Under the pieces are notes generated by a model. That model was given only the letters and a program-made list of their open reading frames with translations. It ran no database searches and was not told where the DNA came from. Below are positions 16,334-24,422 of a stretch of 64,000 nucleotides of DNA, piece by piece. The stretch spans positions 62,001 through 126,000 of the forward strand of contig NZ_QOVK01000008.1 of NCBI RefSeq assembly GCF_004104075.1, read 5' to 3'. Each line of letters starts with the position of its first letter. Within the stretch, counting starts at the first letter, position 1. Source of the DNA: Leeuwenhoekiella polynyae (GTDB lineage: Bacteria > Bacteroidota > Bacteroidia > Flavobacteriales > Flavobacteriaceae). A program made the position numbers and the translations under genes.

Positions 16334-18400
16334 CTACTTCAGCTTCTTGCTGTCGATACCCAAACCTTTTGCCAGGTTGAACAGATTACTGAACAACGTC
16401 TGCTCTTCGCTGTCGTGCGATTGCTCTTTAAGATGCATCAACAGGTTTGCAATCGTTAGGTTTTTAATGTCCTCTGAAGAAACTCCGTATTTATCTGCAA
16501 ATTCCTTTACTTTTTCGAGCAAATTCCCTTTGACATCGTCGCTTCCTAAGATTGCATTTTTTACATCCTGAATATTAGTACTGTTCTCAACCAGACGGTC
16601 ATAACCTTTGGCTTTTGTAATCTGGCCAATGATTTGATCAAAGAACATCGTCTCTCCACCTACAATATCAATCTTCGCCGCTTTTAACGCGTCTCCTATC
16701 ACCTGTGCCTGAGCATCGGCAATATCCTTTTGAATGTTGATGTGAGCCAGATCCACTTGCAATTCTTTATCCAGACGCAATTTGAACTCTTCGTGTTCTT
16801 TACCTACACCGTCCAGTTTCTTCATCGCATTAGCTTTTTCTTCGATACCAGCAGCATCTGCCAGGGCTTTCCCTTTGATCACATCGGCTTCAGCCATACC
16901 ATCTTTACGTTTTGCATCTGCTTTGGCTTCCATACCGGCAGCTTCTGCTTTAGCTTTCTTTTCGATAATAGACGCTTCAACAATACCCTGACGCTCGTGT
17001 GCATCAGCTTTTGCGTGCATCACCTGAGCTTCAGACATACCTACAGTTGCTTCTTCTTTCGCTTGTGCTTCGGCTAAAATCTTACGAGCCTGTGCTTCTT
17101 TCTCTGAAGCTTCTTTATGAGCAAGCGCTTCGATATTGATCTCTTCTGCTTTTTGCTTAGCTGCTTCTTTTTGCGCTTCTGCAGCCTTGATGGTTTTGAT
17201 CAAATCTTCCTGAGCGTTCGCTTCCGCGATTGTAATTTTCACCTGCTTATCCCGGTCTGCAGTTTTAAAGGCCTGAATATCTTTCATATTCTCTTGTTCT
17301 TCTACCACACCTTTCTCCAGCATCACACGATCACGGATCACATCCTGAATATTCTTCTTCTCTACTTCTACTACTTTCTCTTTCTCTATTTGAGCCAGAG
17401 TAACGACGCGCTCTCTTTCGGTAGCTTCGAGTAAACGATCTTTTTCTACACGTTCGGTCTCAACCGCATCGGTACGTTGCTTGTTTTTAGCTGCCACGAT
17501 AATCTGGCGCTCCATATTCTCTTCGGCAACTTTTACTTTCTCCTGCGTAGCGATACGTGCTGTTTCAGATTTCAGACGCTCTTCTTCTGCTACCTTCATC
17601 GTTTCAGCCTCTTCACGCGCTTTGATGTTTGCGATCTCACGTTTTTGCTGCTCTTCTTTTTCAGCCAATTGCTTGTCTAATTCCAGAATTGCTTCACGCG
17701 CCTCCACATCCTGCTTGCGAATGGTTTTCTCCTCATCCCGCTTGATCAGGTTGGCCTTCACGTTTTGAACCGCGGTCAATTCAGTAATTTTCTTGATCCC
17801 TTCCGCATCCAGAATATTGTCTGGCTTTAGGTGGGTAACCGGAGTTTGCTCCAAAAAGTCAATAGCACAATCTTCTAAGGTATACCCATTGAGATCTGTA
17901 CCAATGATGTCTACAATTTCATCCCGAAACTCTCGACGTGCCTCGTACAATTCAATAAACTGAAACTTTTTCCCTACTGTTTTCAACGCTTCAGAAAATT
18001 TAGCCTCAAAAAGGTCTTCAAGGGTTTCAATACGTGATGCGCGAGCGACACCAATAGTTTGCGCCACTTTCTTGATATAAGCCACATCATTGTTTACCCT
18101 AACGAAAAATGCCACTTTAATGTCAGCACGCATATTGTCTTTACAGATGAGGCCTTCAACTCCCAGGCGTTCAATTTGGATTTTCTTAACTGAAACATCC
18201 ATAATTTCCACTCTGTGGAAGACTGGCACCACATAAAGTCCTTTATCTGTTGCCACTTTGGTACCCCCAAAACCGGTACGTATAAGTGCCTGTCCCTGAT
18301 GCACTTTTTTGTAAAACATCGCGATGATCGCGAAATAAACGATGATTAAGAACAAGAGAACTCCTAATCCAATGCCAATAATTGGTAATACTTGATTCAT
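16334..18400 (-). CDS. Flotillin-family (YqiK-like) membrane protein
   Basis: 688 residues. One N-terminal membrane anchor (about 5-30) is followed by an SPFH/Band 7 domain (about 31-200: GQALIRTGFGGTKV, GLYVVPVFHRVEIMDVSVKK) and a long Ala/Glu/Lys-rich coiled coil (about 215-600). The C-terminal flotillin segment includes AAKIDIVGGETMFFDQIIG. Flotillins scaffold ordered membrane microdomains and pair with NfeD/DUF1449 OB-fold proteins, and exactly such a gene ends 15 bp upstream. The stop codon lies in the tail of repeat R5. Part of the PspA cluster; probably co-transcribed with the three genes upstream. Confidence 0.93.
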   Translation of the reverse strand: MNQVLPIIGIGLGVLLFLIIVYFAIIAMFYKKVHQGQALIRTGFGGTKVATDKGLYVVPVFHRVEIMDVSVKKIQIERLGVEGLICKDNMRADIKVAFFVRVNNDVAYIKKVAQTIGVARASRIETLEDLFEAKFSEALKTVGKKFQFIELYEARREFRDEIVDIIGTDLNGYTLEDCAIDFLEQTPVTHLKPDNILDAEGIKKITELTAVQNVKANLIKRDEEKTIRKQDVEAREAILELDKQLAEKEEQQKREIANIKAREEAETMKVAEEERLKSETARIATQEKVKVAEENMERQIIVAAKNKQRTDAVETERVEKDRLLEATERERVVTLAQIEKEKVVEVEKKNIQDVIRDRVMLEKGVVEEQENMKDIQAFKTADRDKQVKITIAEANAQEDLIKTIKAAEAQKEAAKQKAEEINIEALAHKEASEKEAQARKILAEAQAKEEATVGMSEAQVMHAKADAHERQGIVEASIIEKKAKAEAAGMEAKADAKRKDGMAEADVIKGKALADAAGIEEKANAMKKLDGVGKEHEEFKLRLDKELQVDLAHINIQKDIADAQAQVIGDALKAAKIDIVGGETMFFDQIIGQITKAKGYDRLVENSTNIQDVKNAILGSDDVKGNLLEKVKEFADKYGVSSEDIKNLTIANLLMHLKEQSHDSEEQTLFSNLFNLAKGLGIDSKKLK

Positions 18401-18415
18401 TTTTGATTGATTTAT

Positions 18416-19123
18416 TTAGTCGTTATAATTTTCTACGAGGTAATAATTTTGATCTGCAGATTGTTTGATGATCAGTACTGTACTTCCATAAACAAGGGGT
18501 TCACCTGTCAAAGATTTCACATAAACCGACATAGCGTTGCCGTCTGCAAGCACTTCGGCATTCCCCATTTTTTCTCCGGAAATTGAAGATAGCAGGGTAG
18601 CTTTTCTTCCCAAAAAATCAACAGCTACATCACCATCTTTATTGAGGTGTTTGAAAAAACCTTTAAAGGGTGTGGTAAACAATTTGTTTACGATTAAAGC
18701 CGGAAACAAGGCGATCAGCATAACCGCAAAGCCAAATACGCTATCATACGTAAACGTCAGCGCTGTTGTGACGGTCGTCATCAGCCACCAGATAAAAATC
18801 CAGCACGTAAAGGTGAACATAAACGGAAGCCCAACAAAGTTGAAGTAGATGAGAAATATTTGCCAGCCTTTCAACGGCTTGCGTCTTTTTCCTACTACAT
18901 TATCCTTGGTCACCTCAACATTAGACACGTCTTCAAAGTCCATATTACCACCTTCGAGGCCTGTGTCGAGATCAACATCGACATCGACATCCACGTCAAT
19001 ATCCAGATCGAAGTCAATACCGCCTATCATCGTCACTATCCAATACAAGATGAGTATCATCAGTAATATAGACAGTACTATATTAACTTGAGAAAAAAGT
19101 ACTTCTGTTAATGTTGCGTTCAC
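18416..19123 (-). CDS. DUF1449/YqiJ-like OB-fold membrane protein
   Basis: 235 residues. An N-terminal membrane helix (about 14-34) leads into an alternating-aspartate tract (residues 37-53, DFDLDIDVDVDVDVDLD). A basic stretch KRRKPLKGWQIF and two or three more membrane helices (about 85-150) follow, then a C-terminal OB-fold/NfeD-like domain (VDFLGRKATLLSSISGEKMG, LVYGSTVLII). It resembles E. coli YqiJ, partner of the flotillin YqiK. The start is a GTG at 19121-19123, 2 nt after the PspA stop; no ATG gives the first helix. The gene order PspA-YqiJ-YqiK supports a joint role at the membrane. Confidence 0.8.
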   Translation of the reverse strand: MNATLTEVLFSQVNIVLSILLMILILYWIVTMIGGIDFDLDIDVDVDVDVDLDTGLEGGNMDFEDVSNVEVTKDNVVGKRRKPLKGWQIFLIYFNFVGLPFMFTFTCWIFIWWLMTTVTTALTFTYDSVFGFAVMLIALFPALIVNKLFTTPFKGFFKHLNKDGDVAVDFLGRKATLLSSISGEKMGNAEVLADGNAMSVYVKSLTGEPLVYGSTVLIIKQSADQNYYLVENYND

Positions 19124-19125
19124 TA

Positions 19126-19845
19126 TTATCCCTGGTTTTTAGAGTCATCAAGACCCAGTTGTGCTTTTAATTTTTCGAGTTCATCTTCAGCCTTTGCACC
19201 CGTGGTATCCGCTGCTTTGTCAAGCTCATCGTCTATAGACTTTGAGGCATTGGCGATATCACCATAGGCTTCTGCAAGCGCTTCTTCCTGAGCTACTTTT
19301 TCCTTCATACGCTCCAACATAGACACCGTGCCGGTGCTATCTAATTCTGCCATTTGTTTGTTGAGATTTTTCGTAGCGTTGCTCACTTTTACACGCGCTT
19401 TAAGCGTTTTGAGTTCGTTTTCCCACTTGCTGATATTCGCTTTGATGTTCTGAATATTTTTCTGTAACTGGGCTACATTGTTGTCAAACTTCTCCGATTC
19501 GGTTTTAGCCTGAGCAACCTGTTTTTCAGACTCTTCTTTTTTAAGTAAAGCCTCTTTAGCCAGACGATCTGCTTCAGCAGCATCCATTTGCTTGGCGTGT
19601 GCTTTTTTAAGAATGACAATCGCTTTGCTCTGGTATTCTTCGGCTTTATCCTGAAATTCTTCCTGATCGTTTTTTGCGCGTATTGCTAAAGCTTTAACCT
19701 GAGCCAAAGCTTCTAAGCTTTTATCCAGGTCTTGTTTCATATCCCGGATGCCCTGCTCGGTTAATTTGATGGGATCTTCCATATTATCAATTGCAGAATT
19801 TGCTTCTGCCTCTCCTATTTTAAATAAGCGTCTAAAAATGTTCAT
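19126..19845 (-). CDS. pspA: PspA/IM30 family protein
   Basis: 239 residues, almost entirely coiled coil, as in the PspA/Vipp1/ESCRT-III superfamily. The start MNIFRRLFKIGEAEANSAID contains the amphipathic N-terminal helix, followed by NMEDPIKLTEQGIRDMKQDL (family signature). The helical hairpin runs to about residue 200, with a short acidic tail. It binds stressed membranes and stabilises the proton barrier. It is the second gene of the cluster, 12 bp after the YbjN-like gene and 2 bp before the DUF1449 gene. No PspF, PspB or PspC homologue is present, so control must differ from enterobacteria. Confidence 0.93.
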   Translation of the reverse strand: MNIFRRLFKIGEAEANSAIDNMEDPIKLTEQGIRDMKQDLDKSLEALAQVKALAIRAKNDQEEFQDKAEEYQSKAIVILKKAHAKQMDAAEADRLAKEALLKKEESEKQVAQAKTESEKFDNNVAQLQKNIQNIKANISKWENELKTLKARVKVSNATKNLNKQMAELDSTGTVSMLERMKEKVAQEEALAEAYGDIANASKSIDDELDKAADTTGAKAEDELEKLKAQLGLDDSKNQG

Positions 19846-19857
19846 GGGTTCTAGGTT

Positions 19858-20253
19858 TTAATATTTTGAAAATTCTATTATTTTATCTGAATATTCACTC
19901 ATCAAAAGGCTGAGTGAGTTTAAAGAGCCTTCCAACTCATTTAGATCCATATTCTCTATCTGAAGCGTGTCTCTAAAGATTACTTTTTCACCACTCTCAT
20001 TGAGTACAAAAGCGCCGTGAATAATATCCCGGTTTTTTTGCAAAAGACTTTTAAAAATCTTTTCTGACTGATTGTTAATTTTAAAAATGAATTGTTCCAA
20101 AATGAGAATGGGTGGTGCGACCCCTAAAATCAGATTTTTAATACCTGAATTTTCTTTTTGAACGACCAGTATACCATCTTCAGGGTTCTGAAAGGTGACA
20201 TTAAAATCAAGTTCAAGTAAATAATTTTTGGTTATAAGGAAATGATCTTTCAT
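19858..20253 (-). CDS. YbjN/Tir-chaperone-like protein
   Basis: 131 residues, soluble, no signal peptide. The pattern of a first helix (MKDHFLITKNYLLELDF), central strands (GILVVQKE, LILGVAPPILILEQFIF) and a closing NRDIIHGAFVLNESGEKVIF plus a Leu-rich last helix fits the CesT/Tir-chaperone/YbjN fold. Such proteins accompany PspA operons in several phyla (established association; exact role unknown). It is the first gene of the cluster; upstream lie candidate operators and the divergent HTH regulator. Confidence 0.75.
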   Translation of the reverse strand: MKDHFLITKNYLLELDFNVTFQNPEDGILVVQKENSGIKNLILGVAPPILILEQFIFKINNQSEKIFKSLLQKNRDIIHGAFVLNESGEKVIFRDTLQIENMDLNELEGSLNSLSLLMSEYSDKIIEFSKY

Positions 20254-20285
20254 CGACTTTTGGTTACAGGCTGTTAAGGATTTCT

Positions 20286-20520
20286 AAAAGTTAATAATAC
20301 GAAAACTAGTTTTTAATTGTTTAGATTACGCTAATTATTATTGTAAACAATGCGTGGATTAATGCTGTCATACTGTTTGATTTTTGATTGATGAATGTTT
20401 TTTAACAATATTGACAATTAGAATAGCTACTAAAAAAACTAGCTAAACAAAATAGTTTTTGCTAATATTGTTAGGTAAATATAATTAAATATTTTCAATT
20501 TGCAAATAAAATTAGCAAAA
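20286..20520. promoter_or_regulatory. Divergent control region with repeated palindromes
   Basis: AT-rich spacer between the PspA cluster and the HTH regulator. AAAACTAGTTTT (20302-20313) is a perfect 12-bp palindrome; related sites AAAACTAGCT (20435-20444) and AAAATAGTTTT (20449-20459) lie nearer the regulator. Two further exact 10-bp inverted repeats occur: TAACAATATT (20403-20412) with AATATTGTTA (20464-20473), and TTTTGCTAAT (20457-20466) with ATTAGCAAAA (20511-20520), the latter ending one base before the regulator's ATG. A near -7 box TAACTTTT (minus strand, 20293-20286) would serve the cluster, with the 12-bp palindrome just upstream of it. These are candidate operators for the divergent regulator. 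Confidence 0.5.
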
Positions 20521-20521
20521 T

Positions 20522-21277
20522 ATGTCCTTTTTTGGTAAAAATATTCGGAAGATACGAAGTGTAAAAACGCTAAGTCAACAGGCGTTTGCTGAGCTATTTG
20601 ACTTAAAAAGAGGCACTTTAGGTGCTTATGAAGAAGGAAGAAGTGAACCTAAAATAGAAACCATCATCAAAATTGCTAATTATTTTAGCATACCTATAGA
20701 TGACTTGCTAACTCGAGAACTGACAGTAAATGAATTACTGAAATTTAAAAGTTCTCTATCTGAACAATACGAATTACCTCACCCGGAAACCTTTAAACAG
20801 ATACCGTGTATTACAGAAAAAAATTCTACAGATTATATCAGTAATTATCAAAATCAACGTTTTGTACAAGATATGGTTCAGGTTATATTACCTGTAGATA
20901 AATCTGAAACTATGCGTGGTTTTGTAGTGACTAATCTCGAAATGACCAGTCAAAATCAAGGGCTTTTTCCTAAAGATGTGGTTTTAGGGACATTTGTAAA
21001 AAATGATGATTACAAAAATATTGAAGATGGCGCAATTGTTTTGGCTCTTACAAAAGACGAACTTATACTGCGCAAAGCTTACATATTTAGCGATACGATA
21101 ATTTTAAAAGCAGAACATCAAAATATTGACGAATTGAGATTTCCGTTTTCTGAAATTAATGAAGTCTGGAAAATAACTTCTGTATTTCAAAAGCGTATAA
21201 CTTCTATTGGTTCTGGTATTGAAGACAAACTGTCTATGCTTGAAAAAGAATTTGCTAAACTAAGAAGTCAAATCTAA
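20522..21277 (+). CDS. XRE-type HTH regulator with LexA/S24-like C-terminal domain
   Basis: 251 residues. The N-terminal HTH (SFFGKNIRKIRSVKTLSQQAF followed by AELFDLKRGTLGAYEEGRSEPKIET) is a Cro/CI-type domain. A linker is followed by a C-terminal region resembling the S24/LexA fold (RGFVVTNLEMTSQNQGLFPKDVVLG, then IEDGAIVLALTKDELILRKA). The catalytic Ser of self-cleaving repressors is not at the usual place before the LFPKD strand, so cleavage is unlikely. The last 20 residues form a short coiled coil. Divergent from the PspA cluster across palindromes that it probably binds (inference). Confidence 0.85.
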   Translation: MSFFGKNIRKIRSVKTLSQQAFAELFDLKRGTLGAYEEGRSEPKIETIIKIANYFSIPIDDLLTRELTVNELLKFKSSLSEQYELPHPETFKQIPCITEKNSTDYISNYQNQRFVQDMVQVILPVDKSETMRGFVVTNLEMTSQNQGLFPKDVVLGTFVKNDDYKNIEDGAIVLALTKDELILRKAYIFSDTIILKAEHQNIDELRFPFSEINEVWKITSVFQKRITSIGSGIEDKLSMLEKEFAKLRSQI

Positions 21278-21291
21278 CTCCTAAGTAAAGT

Positions 21292-22248
21292 TTATTCCGC
21301 AGCCAATTCTAAATTTAATCGCTCTTGCTCAGCTTCTTCTCTTAATTTCTTGCGCATTTGTTTAATCGTGAGCGTGCTCCCGTCGTGACTCCATCCCGGA
21401 GGTCCAAAAGCATACATAAACTTATGCTTCCATTTTGGAGATCGTTTCATATCACTCCAGATGTCTTGATATTCGTGCGTAAGAATAATTAACGGATTGT
21501 AACTATTTGGTGCATGCGTCACACCGTACTCAATATCTATTTCTTCATCAAGCTCTTTGAAAGTTCCAAAGATGCGGTCAAACGTATTTAAGAAACCGCC
21601 GTGGTTTTTATCCATGTATTCCAAATTACGCGCGTGATGCACTTGATGCATCGTATGTGTATTGAATACTTTATCTATAATTCCTAATTTAGGAATGTAT
21701 TGCGAGTGTAATTGAAATTGCCACAAAGCCTCTATACCCAGACAAACCACAAGCATTTCTGGCGGAAAGCCAATAGCTACAATCCACACATAAAATAAGG
21801 GTTTATAAAAAATAGTAAACCAGCCATTTCTTACAGCTGTACCCAAGTTGAAATTATCTGAAGAATGGTGTACGATATGAGCTGCCCAGAAAAAGCGTAC
21901 CATATGATTCTGGCGATGGAACCAGTAATATGAAAAATCATCTGCAAGCTGGCATAAAATCCAAACATACCATGCATAACCAAAAGATTCCCAACCAAAA
22001 ATATTTGTTCGTACCCCCTCAACAATCGGGTTAAAAACGTCATAAACCCAACTAAAAAGCAAAATGACTGTAACCGTTTTTACCAAAGGTGCTATAAGTG
22101 TAGAGCCTATACCCATCGTAAGACTAGCACCTAGATCTTTCCAGTTGTATAACTTGTCATGATCGTGGTGTTTACTGTAGGTAAGCTCTACCAGAATGAG
22201 ACCTAAAAAACAGGGAACTCCGTAAATTAAAGGGTTTGTAAAATCCAT
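21292..22248 (-). CDS. Sterol desaturase / fatty acid hydroxylase family protein
   Basis: 318-residue integral membrane di-iron oxygenase of the FA_hydroxylase family. Hydrophobic segments at about 5-20, 45-75, 90-115 and 145-165 carry the His-box set: HRQNH (about 127-131), HIVHHSS (about 141-147), HTMHQVHHAR (about 215-224) and HEYQD near the C-terminus. Members hydroxylate or desaturate sterols, carotenoids or fatty acids; the substrate cannot be deduced. It has its own promoter at 22265-22295. Confidence 0.9.
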   Translation of the reverse strand: MDFTNPLIYGVPCFLGLILVELTYSKHHDHDKLYNWKDLGASLTMGIGSTLIAPLVKTVTVILLFSWVYDVFNPIVEGVRTNIFGWESFGYAWYVWILCQLADDFSYYWFHRQNHMVRFFWAAHIVHHSSDNFNLGTAVRNGWFTIFYKPLFYVWIVAIGFPPEMLVVCLGIEALWQFQLHSQYIPKLGIIDKVFNTHTMHQVHHARNLEYMDKNHGGFLNTFDRIFGTFKELDEEIDIEYGVTHAPNSYNPLIILTHEYQDIWSDMKRSPKWKHKFMYAFGPPGWSHDGSTLTIKQMRKKLREEAEQERLNLELAAE

Positions 22249-22264
22249 AAAGTTGGTTTAATTT

Positions 22265-22295
22265 CAAAAATAGACTTTACTCATTAGAATACAAG
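22265..22295 (-). promoter_or_regulatory. Promoter of the sterol desaturase-like gene
   Basis: Minus strand CTTG (22295-22292), 19 nt, TATTTTTG (22272-22265): 3 of 4 and 8 of 8 matches to the Bacteroidota -33/-7 elements. Confidence 0.65.
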
Positions 22296-22300
22296 AGATT

Positions 22301-22337
22301 TAGGATTAAACCATCAATAATTGATGGTTTAATCCTA
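22301..22337 (-). terminator. Hairpin overlapping the mazG stop codon
   Basis: A perfect 17-bp inverted repeat (22301-22317 with 22321-22337) with a 3-nt loop. The stop codon TAG of mazG (22335-22337) is the first paired triplet. The T-run after it is poor, so it may act as an mRNA 3' end stabiliser rather than a classical terminator. Confidence 0.55.
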
Positions 22338-23108
22338 TAGCTTTTTAGCTTCTTCCCAAAAGACATCCATTTCGCCTAAAGTCATATCCCGAAGTTCTTT
22401 ATTACTCTCTTTAGCTTTTGATTCTAAATATTGAAACCGCTTGATGAACTTTTTATTGGTACGCTCTAATGCACTTTCTGGATCTACTTTTAAGAAACGT
22501 GCATAATTAATCATTGAAAAAAGCACATCACCAAATTCAGCCTCTATCTTTTCTTGATCCTGTGCGTGAATTTCATCTTTCAATTCTCCCAACTCTTCCT
22601 GAACCTTTTCAAAAACCTGATCGGGTTCTTCCCAGTCAAAACCTACGCCGGTAACTTTATCTTGTATGCGACTTGCTTTTACAAGAGCAGGTAAAGATTT
22701 TGGAACTCCTTCTAAAACTGATTTCTTACCTTCCTTCAGCTTTAGATTTTCCCAGTTTCGTTTTACATCATCTTCATTTTCAACAGATACATCCCCATAA
22801 ATATGTGGATGCCGGGAAATTAATTTTTCACAGATTCCGTTAGCTACATCAGCAATATCAAAGTCTTCGGTTTCGCTTCCTATTTTAGCATAAAAGACAA
22901 TATGCAAAAGCAAATCCCCCAACTCCTTTTTTACTTCTTCCAAATCGTTGTCTAAAATGGCATCACCCAACTCATAGGTTTCCTCAATAGTAAGATGTCT
23001 CAGACTTTGTATCGTCTGCTTACGGTCCCACGGGCATTGCTCCCGCAGTTCATCCATTATGGTTAGTAAACGGTCTATGGCTTGTAACTGGTTTTCTCTA
23101 GTGTTCAT
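22335..23108 (-). CDS. mazG: Nucleoside triphosphate pyrophosphohydrolase MazG
   Basis: 257 residues, the full two-domain MazG. It hydrolyses (d)NTPs to monophosphates and pyrophosphate. The first domain has CPWDRKQTIQSLRHLTIEE and the EExxE...ExxD metal site (EETYELGDAI, EEVKKELGDLL). The second domain repeats it (EEPDQVFEKVQEELGELKDE, EAEFGDVLFSMINYARFL). Sequence ends EMDVFWEEAKKL. Not linked to a toxin-antitoxin pair here. Confidence 0.95.
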   Translation of the reverse strand: MNTRENQLQAIDRLLTIMDELREQCPWDRKQTIQSLRHLTIEETYELGDAILDNDLEEVKKELGDLLLHIVFYAKIGSETEDFDIADVANGICEKLISRHPHIYGDVSVENEDDVKRNWENLKLKEGKKSVLEGVPKSLPALVKASRIQDKVTGVGFDWEEPDQVFEKVQEELGELKDEIHAQDQEKIEAEFGDVLFSMINYARFLKVDPESALERTNKKFIKRFQYLESKAKESNKELRDMTLGEMDVFWEEAKKL

Positions 23109-23153
23109 AGCTGCAATTTAAGTATTAATACGCTTCAGGATTATTCTAAAAAC

Positions 23154-23184
23154 AAAAATCCCATGACAGAATCACAGGATTTTT
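23154..23184 (-). terminator. Intrinsic terminator of the DUF5606 gene
   Basis: On minus-strand RNA a 13-bp stem with two G-U wobbles pairs 23154-23166 with 23172-23184; outer AAAAATCC/GGATTTTT is perfect and gives the T-run. Confidence 0.75.
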
Positions 23185-23206
23185 AAACTAGTTTATGCTG
23201 AAGCTT

Positions 23207-23635
23207 TTATTCTTCTTCAGCTGCTTTTGGCGCTTCTGAAACCTCTTCGGCTTGCGCTTCTATGAGATCATTTGCCTGAAGCAAATTATACCACTGTATC
23301 ACTTTTTTAATATCACTCGCATATACACGGTCCTCGTCAAAATTAGGAAGCACATCAAAAAAGTAAGCTTCTAATTCATCTTTAGAGGCCTTGTGATCAA
23401 TCGCTTTACCACCGTCTTCTTTAGTCGAAATCTTAGCAAATACTTCACGTAACGGCTCTTCACCATCTAAAGTGTAAATAGAAATTTCTGAAAGTACACT
23501 TACGTTATGTCTCAAACCTACAGGTATTTTCTTGCCGTCTGTTAAAGACTCTGCGATAAAGCCAGAACGTGTTTGCGCTCTTAAATGATATAAACCGGGT
23601 TTTCCTGAAATCGAAACTATTTTATCTAAACTCAT
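23207..23635 (-). CDS. DUF5606 domain protein
   Basis: 142 residues. It begins MSLDKIVSISGKPGLYHLRA, the recognisable start of the DUF5606 family, common and near-universal in Flavobacteriia and of unknown function. An N-terminal beta-rich domain (about 1-65, with KIPVGLRHNVSVLSEISIYT) is followed by a helical domain (about 75-130), with an acidic Ala/Glu-rich tail. It has its own terminator and sits between def and mazG. Confidence 0.85.
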   Translation of the reverse strand: MSLDKIVSISGKPGLYHLRAQTRSGFIAESLTDGKKIPVGLRHNVSVLSEISIYTLDGEEPLREVFAKISTKEDGGKAIDHKASKDELEAYFFDVLPNFDEDRVYASDIKKVIQWYNLLQANDLIEAQAEEVSEAPKAAEEE

Positions 23636-23796
23636 ATGTTGTATTTAACTCGAAACTAAACGTATTTTCTTTATAATTCCCTACGGTCTTTCCTCAGGAT
23701 ACTTTTTTAAAACGGATTTGTAAACTTTCTATTTTAAAAGGGCGCAAATATCTAGGCTCTTTTTGAATTATCAAAATAAAAAATCAGCACTTCTTA

Positions 23797-24384
23797 TTAG
23801 CGTCCTTTTTTATCCGGAAAACGCATGCGATAGTCTGCATTGGTTTTTCCTTTACTGATGCCTGCCAGTTTACTTTTTATAATTCGTTTTTTAAGGCTGC
23901 TCAATTTATCTGTGAACAAAATCCCTTCTATATGATCATATTCATGCTGAATCACTCTTGCTAATAAGCCGTCAAATTCTTCAACGTGTTCTTTAAAATC
24001 TTGATCTTGGTATTTAATTTTAATATTGGGACATCTAAAAACGTCCTCGTTAATCCCAGGAATACTTAAACAACCTTCACTAAAAGCCCATTCGTCACCG
24101 GTTTCCTCGATAATTTCGGGATTTATAAATGCCTTTTTAAATGTTTTAAGTTGTGCTTGTTCTTCTTCAGACAAATCTTCGTCATCTGCAAAAGGAGTTG
24201 CATCAACCACAAAAATCCGAATTGCTTTTCCTATTTGAGGAGCAGCAAGTCCTACTCCACTCGCGCCATACATAGTCTCAAACATATTAGCTATAAGTTC
24301 ATCTAACTTGGAATAATCTTGAGTTATAGGAGCAGCTTTCTTTCTCAAAACAGGATCGCCGTATGCAACAATGGGTAATATCAT
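23797..24384 (-). CDS. def: Peptide deformylase
   Basis: Metalloenzyme that removes the N-formyl group from nascent proteins. 195 residues, usual length. All three active-site motifs are present: GVGLAAPQIG (about 41-50), EGCLSIPG (about 108-115, metal Cys) and QHEYDHIEG (about 150-158, HExxH). The start is the ATG at 24382-24384. It is 38 bp downstream of ruvX on the same strand, so the two are probably co-transcribed. Confidence 0.97.
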   Translation of the reverse strand: MILPIVAYGDPVLRKKAAPITQDYSKLDELIANMFETMYGASGVGLAAPQIGKAIRIFVVDATPFADDEDLSEEEQAQLKTFKKAFINPEIIEETGDEWAFSEGCLSIPGINEDVFRCPNIKIKYQDQDFKEHVEEFDGLLARVIQHEYDHIEGILFTDKLSSLKKRIIKSKLAGISKGKTNADYRMRFPDKKGR

Positions 24385-24422
24385 TTTAAACTTCTTTTCG
24401 TAATTATTAATTGATCAAAAGG

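Noticed and set aside
20254-20521. tRNA or riboswitch in the spacer
   Set aside because: AT-rich palindromes only; no cloverleaf or known aptamer pattern. No tRNA was recognised in any spacer of the window.
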